A stretch of DNA of 64,000 bases from Dactylellina haptotyla (lineage: Eukaryota > Ascomycota > Orbiliomycetes > Orbiliales > Orbiliaceae), in contig CM062381.1 of assembly GCA_031310005.1 (NCBI GenBank), forward strand, positions 2,604,001-2,668,000. The letters run 5' to 3'. Positions 48,901 to 59,135 of this stretch are shown piece after piece. Each line of letters begins with the position of its first letter. The first letter of the stretch is position 1. The notes beneath the pieces are model-generated. The model was not told the DNA's origin. It did no database searches and saw only the letters and a list, made by a program, of their open reading frames with translations. The position numbers and the translations under genes were made by a program.

Positions 48901-51202
48901 CCTTGTCGATGCATGACCCCACCATGAATCTTCCTCTGTCAAAACATTACATGGAATCTTGTGACTTTTTGTTTGAGTGACGGCAAAAAAAAGGACTTTG
49001 CCCGCCAACTCGCAAAAGCCTGGTGACCGCCCAGGTGCAGATATCGTCTCGAATCGGCATGGAACTCTCGGATCTGGCCAGCCAATCATAACCCTTAATA
49101 TGGTTCACCTTGCCCAACCTCTCAATGCGGGGAGCAAGGGTCAACCAACAAAAGAAAGCATGCCCAGTAGACAGTCTGGCAATTTTTTCGCTTTCGCTTC
49201 GTTTCTCAGGTTCTCTAGGTTGAGGGACGGAAGTTAACTCAGTGAGCTCAAAAAGTAAACATGACGACAGTGGTGCTCAACGGGCCTTCGGCAGGCTTTT
49301 CACCTAGATCAGGTACCTTTTTTTACCGTGCTTAAAAAATCACCTCCACCAGTTTTCTCTGCCGATAAGCTGAAGACATCCTGAATGCAGCCGACGGTCA
49401 AAAGAAGATAAAACGTGACATAATAACTTTCCGATTACGCAAAATTTGCCCAAGACAGCCCACCGAATGCAAGATTTTTCAGTAAATGATCTGATTCTGG
49501 AAAGACCAGCTCTTCCCTTTTCGCAAATACAGGACTTTTTGTCTGTTAGCTTTTTTATGCATATCAAAGGCTGAGTGGAATCAAGGAATCTTAGTCGCAA
49601 TTTGGTATCAATGAACTCGCTTTATCCCGCGCCGTGGGGGACGTAAACCAACTGGGGAAGAGCCAAGTTGGGTTCGTACTGGTTGACGGGTTGAGTTCAT
49701 CCATTATCTGCCATAGCCTCTATCTAGCCTTACAAACCCAGAGGGAAGAAAGGCTACCGAGGATCACCGGGTGCTCTGTTTCCCCGCAGAACGTAAGACC
49801 TCTCTTTCCCAGGAACACTTATATCCCGCATTTCTGCTACCCTGCTTGTTGCTTCCTGTCTCTCTTTGCTTTGCGAACACCCCCATCAAAAAAAAAATAA
49901 AAAAAATAACAAAATAAATAAATAAAATAAGTACTTACTTAGTCTCACAGAGCATTTAACATGCGCTTGGGAGCTCTTTGTGGAAAGAACTGTCTACGTT
50001 ATTATCGCGTTTTGGAACCACTGTCTACACGAGTCTAAGCCTCCAGCTTTCGATATCAGATGAAAAGGCAAAACCCAAACATGCCAAAGTCAGATATACC
50101 CGTGGGTCCTTCTACTCGTCGGCGTACGTATTCATGCCAACACGACCAGGGCATTCCGACGTGTTCCTGTCATCGCTTTGCAGATATTTACCCTTGTGGC
50201 GGGTAAATCACTGATCGAGAATATGCTTCTTCTCGAATTGGCCTTCGTGTAAATCAAGTGGGCCGATTGCTACTTTCGAAAAACAAAATAAAAAGCCCGG
50301 AACAATTTTCTGGTATTCCCATCGTATTGAAAGCACCAAGCGAAAAAGGAAATACTAGAATTTCCCTACTAAAAGGATCCGTCGTATCATTTGCGGTTTG
50401 CAAAAAATTGAGGCTGATAGGCGTAGAATCGTAGCTAGTTTCCGGTTATAACGGATCAAATCGTGGTAATGCCTGTCCGTAGCTGCGGACGCATCCAAAC
50501 CCAGAGGAGCAAGCTGTAAGGTCTTGGAGGCATTCGATGTCGCCGCGGGACTTTTTCGAACCCACGTTTTCTGCTATTTCTCCACATTTTACCAAACGTG
50601 GAATGGGTTACCTACAGCTGAAGGATAGCTTGCCCATGTTGGTGAGTGAATTAATGCGAGCTTCGCCCTGCGTCGTGGAGTTGAGGATATATAGCTGCAT
50701 ATGCGACGAGTTGTACTTAACTAAACTATACACTCAACTTTACACCGTTAGTGCGCTATGCTTAACTAAACTATACACTCAACTTTACACCGTTAGTGCG
50801 CTATGCTTTGAAGCTAGTCGTCGTATCGTTAAAATGAGTAAGATCGGACAGAGTTATACCACTTAGATGGTCGATAGTGTTTACCCGAACTGAAGGAGGT
50901 TTATAAAATTCCGCGCCACAGGTGGCAGGTGGCTTCAACCCCCCAAGACGATCCTCTAGGAACATTACCTGCAGGTACCTGTGATATATTTGTAGTTTAG
51001 CCGTTGATTGGAAATTTTCGATTTCCCGTGATTTCGCGTGCGCAGAGCAATATCACCAAAATTTTCCATATCGCGTCAGGATCTGAGTGCAACCTTTAAT
51101 TTGTTCGTTCAATATCGAAAGCCAAAACAGCTTCATCTGAAATACATCCATCTTGCATCTTCCCAAAAGTGGTACCCCCAAAAGCTTCAGAACAAAGCAA
51201 AC
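45999..51202. other. Gene-poor interval of about 5 kb
   Basis: I found no gene here. Purine-rich sequence precedes the RING gene to about 46900; beyond it the base composition is mixed with only short open frames (none above about 110 codons with a protein signature). It contains one perfect 45-base tandem duplication (50716-50805) and an A/T-rich tract near 49886-49935. The last few hundred bases should be the cyclophilin promoter. Confidence 0.45.
50716..50805. repeat. Perfect tandem duplication, 2 x 45 bases
   Basis: Positions 50716-50760 and 50761-50805 are identical by eye, starting CTTAACTAAACTATACACTC and ending GTGCGCTATG. The length is a multiple of three, so a short open frame (50537-50866) reads through it, but that frame has no recognisable protein. 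Confidence 0.95.
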
Positions 51203-52394
51203 ATGGCGACTATCTCAACCGAAACACCCGTCACGAACCCATCGAACCCAGTAGTCTTCTTCGATGTAGCCCTTGGAGGAATGAATGGTCGGTTAGCTAG
51301 ACGAAACCCCCATCCTCCTCGTTTCTCATGAACCGAAAAAAACAGTCGTTATTTTGCGAGCGGACATTTACAACATTTACAACGCAAAATACCGAGTAAG
51401 CCGCCAGAGAAATCATTTACTGACACGTGAGCATCGTTTTGTATTTTAGGTGAACCGCTGGGCCGCATCAAGATGGAGCTCTTTGCAGATATCACGCCTC
51501 TAACCGCAGAAAACTTTCGACAGTTCTGCACGGGCGAGTCTAAGAACTCGCAGGGACGGCCGCAGGGTTACAAGGGATGCAAATTTCACCGTGTGGTACG
51601 TTTCTTCAAATCATATTCCTTGGTTTTCATGTTTTCGAGCGCATCGCCTTTTGTATCCCATGTTATCGTTCGCAATATTGATGTATGCAATGTCTATACC
51701 CTCGCTTTTATTCGATAAAACACGGCAGAAGAGCGAGAAACTGATAGCTGGCATGCGATGTGGAGTTCGGAATGGCTTTTTTCGTGGCTGTGTAATGGAA
51801 GGCGTCGAACTAGATGTTGGCAAAAAAGCTTCGATATGTGATAATTGCTTTTGAGTACCCTAGGGGGCTGTGTCACGGACAAACCGCACACTAGAGTAAC
51901 TGGCTGACAGCATCGGCGTGTCGGGATAGATCAAAGGTTTCATGATCCAGGGAGGCGATTTCCTGAATGTAAGTTGTTAAATTCGACTCTTATTGAATGT
52001 GGTACATCCCAGTACAAGTGCTAAAATTTTTGTCGCACAGGGCGATGGAACGGGTGGGATTTCGATCTACGGGACCCGCCATTTTAAAGATGAGAATTTC
52101 ACAAAGAAACATGAAGGGCCCGGCTTCCTCTCGATGGCTGTGCGTATATGAAGATCTTACATATCGTTGGCGTGACGCGCGGAAGACTGATAACGGACAT
52201 AGAATTCTGGACCGGATACCAATGGCTCTCAATTCTTCATCACGGCGGACAAAACCCCACATCTGGATGGTAAACATGTGGTCTTCGGACATGTCGTAGA
52301 AGGGATGGATGTGGTAAGGAAGATCGGAGAAGCTAGGACGATTCTCGATCGTCCTACGTCGGACCTCGTGATTACACAGTGCGGAGAGATGTAA
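51203..52394 (+). CDS. Cyclophilin, peptidyl-prolyl isomerase H type
   Basis: Exons 51203-51287, 51450-51595, 51930-51968, 52041-52139 and 52203-52394 sum to 561 bases and 186 residues. The protein reads [94 protein letters not shown] and ends CGEM. The active-site residues (Arg in FHRV, Phe and Gln in GFMIQGG, QFFIT, the His in HVVFG) are conserved. The N-terminal VVFFDV and C-terminal ITQCGEM match the U4/U6-U5 snRNP-associated CYPH branch. The residue usually Cys in NGCQFF is Ser here. The second intron is 334 bases, long for this window. Confidence 0.93.
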
Positions 52395-52780
52395 CTACCG
52401 GAGGCCCCTTGGAATATTAGGAGATCATTTGAATAGAATTGATTGTTTGAATGAGGGAAGTTTGCACCGTGTCGATTAATATCCTGAATATGATACATAG
52501 CAAAAAGCCATGCTATTATGTGAACAACATACGTGATATGAAACCGAGATTAAACCGTTATTCTAACGCAAGCTATTGTTACACATCCCAAAAACCTGGA
52601 AATTCGAGCGATATCAGATAAACAAACCAAAGAGGTCGCTACTATCTTCTCTTGCCCTTGAACCAAAAAAGACAACGTACGAAAATGCCAAACGGAAGAT
52701 CCCCCAAAGTCAAATGAAAATGTGTGCCGCTCAATCATGACAAACCATATTACTACACCGAGCTACCCACTCTGTATGCC

Positions 52781-54260
52781 CTACTTCCTCACGATAGCTA
52801 CACCGGCAGACAACTCACCGGGCAACTCTTCGTCACCCATTGCCAACATCTTGTTTATAGTCCACATAATAGCCAGTGTTAGGGCGATGGCGAAGCTAGT
52901 AAACAGCAAGAACGGAACGCTAACGTCTTTCTTTTGACAAGCATTGCCTCCCCAATATGTGGTCTTGTTCAGTCCACCGACCTTGACAACTGTCGGGGTG
53001 CACATGCAGCTCCAACAATTGGACTGGGTGGTAGACTTGATGCATTGACCGCGGCCGTTACAGGCGTTGGTGGCATTTCCGCACACGTCATGGCTTTCGA
53101 AACAACCTGGTCTGGGGCGGGCGATCGTGTTTTTGTCTCTCTGGAGCGGGCTGGCGTTGGATTTGTCGTCGGCAGTAAATTTAGGTGAGTGGGTTGGTGC
53201 GAGAGGAGCTTCCTTGCGTTTAACGAGGCTAATGTCAAACTCGCCCACTAGTTCGACATTCTCGGACCGCTTTCCGGTCTTTGATACTGGTGGAATCAAT
53301 CCGACGATTGAGGGGTAAGCTGCGGTGGTTTTGATGACATCTTTGAGGATTTTGGACATGAGGGTTGAAGCGATCTTGTGCTTCTGGGAGTTGACACCTT
53401 CCTTGCGGGCGATGGTCTCGAGGGAGCCGATCTGGACAAATAGGGTGGCTTTCTCGGCGATAACCTGTTCGATTGTCTTATCGACCAGGGATTTGAGAAC
53501 CATGTATTCTTCGAAGAAGTCGACATCGCTGGGAGCATTCGATTTAAATCGGGAGGCGTCGGTTTCGCCAATAGCGGATTCGAAGAGTGACCACTTGCTC
53601 AGGTTGGGTACAAGATCTATCCCGGAGTTCTAAGGTAAACACCAGTTGTGTTAGTGGACTGGCTGTATGTGTAAAGGAGTGTAGATGTAAACAAGCGTAC
53701 GGTGTGCGGTGAGACGACATCCACAAAGCCGCCGTTAGAGTTGCTGTAAAGCGTTTTGGCGTCGTTGGCCATGACATTCTCGGCTTGGGATTCGAGTCTC
53801 TTGACGAGACTGCCTACATCGCTAAACGATGGGGAGTCTTCGACTTCAAATGTGGACGTCTCGGACCAGAATTCTATTCAAGATGCCGTAAGTAATTTGT
53901 ATATAAGTATGTACGTCATCGCATATGTGGACACTTCTACCCACCGGCTGGCTTTGCAACTCCTCCAATGGTGACCAAGATGTTCCCGTCGACCTCGTCT
54001 TTGTCGGTCCATAACCTCCGCTGCGAGCCAGCAACTCTCTGTAGCTTGTAGATGTTGACACCGGCGCCGATGGAGTGGAATTGCGAGAGACCGAGGCGCG
54101 ATGCCAGGGAGAGCCTGACTTCGACATGTGTCAGGACCTCCGGCTTATCCGTCTGACTTGTGGAATGAACGTTTGGCCATGTGTAGAAAGGGGCATTTGC
54201 CGCGGATACGGTTCGCAGGCTGGCTAGGGCCGCAAATGTGGAGAGAAGGACGGCCTTCAT
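52781..54260 (-). CDS. VPS3844-like (DUF3844) secretory-pathway membrane protein
   Basis: Starts with a signal peptide (MKAVLLSTFAALASLRTVSA), has a large luminal domain over three exons (about 54260-53943, 53870-53700 and 53630-52781) and ends with the DUF3844 block: a cysteine-rich EGF-like stretch (CFESHDVCGNATNACNGRGQ, CWSCMC, NACQKKD), one membrane segment (VPFLLFTSFAIALTLAIMW) and a short cytosolic tail. The family has been connected with vacuolar sorting in fungi, but its mechanism is unknown. Exon borders between the first two are approximate. It is divergent from the gene at 54887. Confidence 0.85.
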
Positions 54261-54886
54261 GGCGGTGTTGGAGGCTGGGAAGACGCGATGGAACCGCAGT
54301 CTGGGACGAGAAGGAACTCAAGTGCGGTGGTCCGTCGAAACGCCGGTGCAGGCGTGTATATATCCTTCTGCGTGCGTGTAGTACCCTAGTGCGTGGGACC
54401 GGCCTGTCGTCGAGGCCGTAGTCGTCGTCGGGAGTGCGTGGAGGTGGAGGTGGTGATGTGATGGAGGTGATGACGATGGCCGGTGGACGTGGAGAGGGCT
54501 GGCAAGTTCCGCGTGGGTGCACCTCCACGCCGGCCCCTGTTCTCGCTGTCAAACAAACCTCAACCTCGCCTTCTCCAACCCAACCCAACCAGCCCGACAG
54601 CCTCGTTCTGCCTGCGTATTGTATCGCTATTACCTCTGCCCACAGCGCTTCGGACCTCGCATCTGGCACCTGCCCCTTCCTCCGTCCAGCTTCTCGCCAG
54701 TCGACCGGATCCATGCCCGCCTGAGCTTTCGCTTCCGTCGTTGAATGCCCCGGCTGTCGCCGCTATCGCCGTCGCCGTCCTCGGAGCCGCAGTGGTCGCT
54801 TCTGTCCCGTCGACTCTCCCAGTCCGCCCCCTGGACGCCTCCGTACAAAAACACCCTAGCCCAGACCTCCTGCGATCTTTGAACGG
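54261..54886. promoter_or_regulatory. Bidirectional promoter region, VPS3844 / uncharacterised gene
   Basis: 626 GC-rich bases between divergent start codons. Open frames on both strands (54145-54935) are compositional. No specific factor site assigned. Confidence 0.5.
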
Positions 54887-56275
54887 ATGTTCAGCTTCCT
54901 GCGCACCTCGAGATCACTCTGGAAAAGCCGCCTAGCCCTGAATCCGGAGTTGCGTTACTACAAAGTCAAGTTTTTGCCTCCTCATGTATCTCGACGATGG
55001 GGGCTCCCAATGGCCGCGGCGGGGATGACGGTAGCTATGCTGTACTGGAACAAAGATCTCGTCGACAGGATTGTAACAAAAGATCCGTGGTATTTGCCGA
55101 TATGGTTCATGCATCCCACGACCGCCGTTCCTTATGAAGGAGATGGGCCTGAGATAAAGGAGTTCAATAGGCTCATGAGGGACCCCCAGCGTCGAGTTAA
55201 CGCCGAAGGTACGCATTCCCTCCTTCTCACCACAAAAATAATGTCGTGTCAATCAGCGTTTGAACTGTTTGATGCTAACTAGTGCGTCTGTGGGTGCAGC
55301 TGCGGTGTTACAAGCGGTTAAGAAGAGAATTCTGAAGTCGCAGTTGGACATCGGCCAATGGGAAGGATTTGCAAGTCCCTTTTGGATGACCTTTGCGCTT
55401 GCGAGCCCCCCGAAAGGATGGTCCCGGAAATAGTACGGCCTTCCCAACCTTTCTTGAAGAGTTTACGGGAACCGCTGCTAACTTGGTATTGCAGTCTTGC
55501 GATATCTCTCACCAGTTTGGACGTCGTCGAACGTCCCGTCCCGTCGGGAAGCGTCATGCGCCTATCCGTGGTCATGTACCCGCGAGCAACCGCTGCTGGG
55601 TTACAGGCCTTTTCCAGTTCTATCTTTAATTCCGTCTACGACATGTTTAATGCCGAAAAACCAATGGGCGCATATCAGCCTCCAGCAGTGCAACGTAATC
55701 CTTATCCGAATTCGCTGCCAGAATCCAATGAATCAGAAAAGCAGACTCCAACTGTCCCTCTCCTACCATCCGGTATCGTTATAGCTCTTCACGAGGCAGC
55801 CTCGAATGCTCAGCAGACTCTGACGAAAGAATTATCACGCGATTATCTAAAGAATCTCCCACCACCACCCCGGGGATGGGTCATCGCGGATGGAACAGTA
55901 AGATTGGTTGGCACAGAGCTCGCTCTGATATTCGACTTCAAGGTAGCTTTCAATCCTAAGAACAACGAGCAGTGTCTCATCTACGGGATGACGACAAGGC
56001 ATCATACGAGACGGCGGGGTATGCGAATCCAGACCTTTGAGAAGCCAAGTCTCCCGCCTCCACCGCCTCAGCCCATCAAACACCAACAGCCCACAGCCCC
56101 GCAGCCGGAGCAGCAGCTATCCCGCAAGTCCGACCATGGTCATGAGCAGCAACCAAGAACGCTTGAGAAACCAAGTATTCCTGTTCAAACGCCTGTTGCT
56201 CCCGAGCAACCGCAACAGCCACCGCCTCCCCAACCAGAGGTACCGCGGCCACAGGAAGCACCCCGGAAACGATAG
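54887..56275 (+). CDS. Uncharacterised fungal protein, possibly mitochondrial membrane
   Basis: Exons 54887-55208, 55300-55432 and 55495-56275 give 1236 bases and 411 residues. The N-terminus MFSFLRTSRSLWKSRLALNP is basic and acid-poor, like a mitochondrial signal, followed by a weak membrane segment around WGLPMAAAGMTVAMLYW and the stretch DPWYLPIWFMHPTTAVPYEG. Later come LAISLTSLDVVERPVPSGS, GLQAFSSSIFNSVYDMF and PPRGWVIADGTVRLVG, then a Pro/Gln-rich tail. I recall similar unnamed proteins in other Pezizomycotina with the same order of blocks, but no known function. The second intron (55433-55494) is required to pass an in-frame stop after WSRK. Confidence 0.72.
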
Positions 56276-57108
56276 AAACAGGTCTTGGTCCTGAAATTCG
56301 AAATCTTCCGGACCCATTAATCTCTTCTTTCTTGTATTATTCTTTTGGGGAAAGACATCCTCGCTCCTCCGTTCTAGAGTCGTATCGGTAAAAAAGCCAA
56401 CTGGTTGTGGTGTGCTGGAAAGCGACTGGTGCCCTACCTAGTGCTATTACTCTTCCTGTTGATATTTATATGATTTATCCTTAAAATAAAGCACCAGCGT
56501 TTTGGAAAAGACTTCTGCATCTTTTCCACTTTCTTCATTCCTTCAGCATCACGGCGTTCTATACGGTTGGTTTTCGGGTCATATTTGTTCTTCTGTTATT
56601 ACTTTTCGGCTCCCTTTTCTTTCCCTTGCCTTTACCGTTCTGCGTAATATACAATTGTTATATAAAATGAAAGCAAACTGTAGAATATGGAACTAGCAAG
56701 GTTTCACCTTGAGGTTGTGTTTATTAGTGGTTGGTCACAAGGTTTGGATGCACGTTTTACGTTTATGGTTATGATTATATGCCATAACACCAGATGTATA
56801 TAATTAGATCAAGAAGCAAAGTTTATGAGTTTACTATATATATTAGACGATTTTGTTTGGCGCCTCAGTTATCCCATCCCAGCTCCGGTTCAGTTTTCCG
56901 TCTTCCCAGTTGATCAGCTGCTTGCAATCCTATATGACAAAAGTTGAACGCTTCCAAACCGAGAACGAGAACTGCTATTAAACAAATTTTGACTTTTGAC
57001 CTCCCTTCCGACGTACTATTGCGGCGGTTTTATCAGCCCGATATTGGCCGAAGTGTAACCCGTATGCTGGACTTTGAGGGCTATAGAAACCACATACCAC
57101 TAGGGAGC
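56276..57108. other. Intergenic region (convergent 3' ends)
   Basis: AT-rich, about 830 bases, between two convergent genes; no gene seen. Confidence 0.6.
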
Positions 57109-57737
57109 CTAATTGATAAAGTTGACACAGAAGAAGTGCAGGGTCAAGCTACCAAAGACAAAGTCCGCGAATGCTCTACAGACAATACGGTTAGCAAATG
57201 CCCATGAGACAGAGCGGGGTGGGGGAAGATGCGTGCCTCTCCGGTGATACACTCGAAAATTCGGTCTTGTTCGCGGGGTTCGTCTGAATTCTTAACGAAG
57301 CGGTGAGGACGAATTGCCCAACGGTAGCGGCGAAACCAGCGAGGAAGGCATTGAAAGGCTACAATATTTAGCTATCGGATATTTCGTAAATATGGCGATA
57401 GGGGTAGATATAAGAAACATACATAGTTTCCGGCGAGAACGCAATACACAAATTGAACGATACCGACGACGACGAGGAAGCCCATGAACACATCAATCAG
57501 CTTCGTCCGCTGCGGGGTATCCTTCTGGTATTTCTCCCAGATAGCATTTGCAATATCAATTGGCGAGGAGTTCGCCTTTAGGTTGCCGGTCGACGACGAC
57601 GACGACGAAGGTGCTGGCGTGGACCTGGGCGTGGCTTTATTAGGAGTCGCTTCGGTGTTTGGGGTCGTCGGCCGGACTGAGGACGGGTCCGGGGTCGTCG
57701 GACGGGGAGCGGAGGAATTGGCGTTTTTACGTGCCAT
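57109..57737 (-). CDS. OST2: OST2/DAD1, subunit of the oligosaccharyltransferase complex
   Basis: Small membrane subunit of the ER complex that transfers the N-glycan to nascent proteins. Exons 57737-57423, 57358-57237 and 57175-57109 total 504 bases and 167 residues. A Pro/Thr/Ser-rich N-terminus is followed by [20 protein letters not shown], the first membrane segment, [36 protein letters not shown], and [20 protein letters not shown], ending VNFIN. The last junction uses a GC donor; without it the conserved SPER-AFADFV end is lost. It is divergent from the TMEM14 gene at about 400 bases. Confidence 0.95.
57176..57236 (-). other. OST2: GC-AG intron (61 bases) in OST2
   Basis: Minus-strand reading: CCGGAGAG, then intron GCACGCATCT...GTCTGTAG, then AGCATTCGCG. 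A CTAAC branch site (57190-57199 on the plus strand as GTTAGCAAA) lies about 15 bases from the acceptor. Joining restores Pro-Glu-Arg-Ala-Phe-Ala-Asp-Phe, invariant in DAD1/Ost2. No GT donor nearby does so. Confidence 0.85.
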
Positions 57738-58143
57738 TGCGATTGAGTGCTATCCCAGATGATACGATCGAGGTCTAATCGGAGCCTTGAGGACGAGTAC
57801 CTATACGCCGGGGGGGAAGACACGAGACGTTCTGATATTCGAGTCGAGGCGGCGTCGCTGGGATTGGATAGAAGATGACAGCATAGCTAGAGCCGTCCGC
57901 TCGTTCGCGCCCGTTTGGTTGGGTTGGTGGTTGCGTACACCGGCTGCGACCACACGCGCAACACAACGAACGAGATGAATTAGCTAAGCCGGCAGGTGCG
58001 CACTCCGATTTATAAGTAGCCAGGGCCCAGATCTCGCTCGCAAACCGCACCAGTATCGTACCATCTCGTCTCTCTTGCCCGCATACTTGAGCAAGTTCGA
58101 CAAACCGCCGGATCGAATAATCTGTATTTTCAGCGAAGTCAAG
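57738..58143. promoter_or_regulatory. Bidirectional promoter region, OST2 / TMEM14
   Basis: 406 bases between divergent start codons, GC-rich near OST2. Overlapping open frames are compositional. Confidence 0.55.
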
Positions 58144-58911
58144 ATGGTTAGTTACGATCAATTGTGTTCCGCGCCCGGTTTTGAACCGTTTTATCATTTG
58201 CTAATGTCTGTAAATTCTTCTGGCAGGAACATCCAGCATTCACCCTCGCCGCGCTCGTATGTGAAACTCTCACTTCTTGCGGTTCACGATTACAATCAAT
58301 CTAACATGCAAGGTGATTGTCTTTAGTGCGCCTTTGGCGGTACCATGGGATTTGTGTTCGTATTTCCAGCTTTGAAATGCATTAAATTTCATGAATTCAG
58401 TATCGGGCTAATTTTCATCCCCATATATACAGTCGAACCGGATCAAGTATATCTCAACCGTCTCGACGTGACGTACCAAAATTATTCATAGTCTAATGTC
58501 GTTTCTTCTGAGCAGTCCCGTCATTGGTAGCCGGTGTTGGAATCGGTGCCATGTACGGATACTCGGGCTATCTGTTGAAGAACAATGCCAACTACGGCAT
58601 TGAACTAGCGATTTTGGCTTCCGTCGTTCTTGGTAAGATACACATCTTCAACTGCACATATATGAGTTTTATTGCGTTTTATTCTAATGCGACATTCTCT
58701 GTGTAGGCGGTGCTATGATCCCACGAGCCATCAAGACCAGGAAACCGCTACCTGTCGCTCTGTCAGTTCTCGCACTCACTGGTGGTATATACTATATCAG
58801 AAAGTGAGTCTCCTACCATGTTTTTCTTTCTTTCTCGTGTGATATCAAAATAAAGGCTATGATATATACTAATTTATTCCGATGCGTAGGTACCGAGAAT
58901 TCAATTCTTAA
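58144..58911 (+). CDS. TMEM14/UPF0136-family mitochondrial membrane protein
   Basis: Seven exons: 58144-58146 (just the ATG), 58227-58256, 58327-58355, 58433-58446 (14 bases), 58516-58632, 58707-58803 and 58890-58911, summing to 312 bases and 103 residues. The product reads M-EHPAFTLAAL-CAFGGTMGFV-RTGSI-PSLVAGVGIGAMYGYSGYLL, then NNANYGIELAILASVVLGGAMIPRAIKTRKPLPVALSVLALTGGIYYI and a short KYREFNS end, the layout of TMEM14 proteins with three to four membrane segments. Animal TMEM14C transports a heme precursor in mitochondria; the fungal role is less clear. The RTGS motif exists only if the 14-base exon is used. Confidence 0.92.
58433..58446 (+). other. 14-base micro-exon of the TMEM14 gene
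   Basis: TCGAACCGGATCAA between an ATACAG acceptor and a GTATAT donor; it supplies Arg-Thr-Gly-Ser of the family motif. Skipping shifts the frame. The downstream intron (58447-58515) has a CTAAT branch-site match. Confidence 0.85.
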
Positions 58912-59135
58912 AAAAGGTACCTCGACACCTGGAATTTTGCGGTTTGGGGACCCTATTTTATACACCTTAGGTGGTATTGATATGAGGGACTGAATGAAGA
59001 CATCTCCGCTTCCAAATCACATAAAATTATTGTTATCTGAAACAAACGCCATGTCAAATCGCTACGACCTAATCGTGACACAAATGCCTTTACATTTTAT
59101 TTACCCATATCCTCAAATCCAGCGACTGTTGCAAC

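Noticed and set aside
51596-51929. Long (334-base) cyclophilin intron considered as host of a snoRNA
   Set aside because: No convincing pair of C and D boxes with a terminal stem, nor an ACA box with hairpins, could be found by eye.
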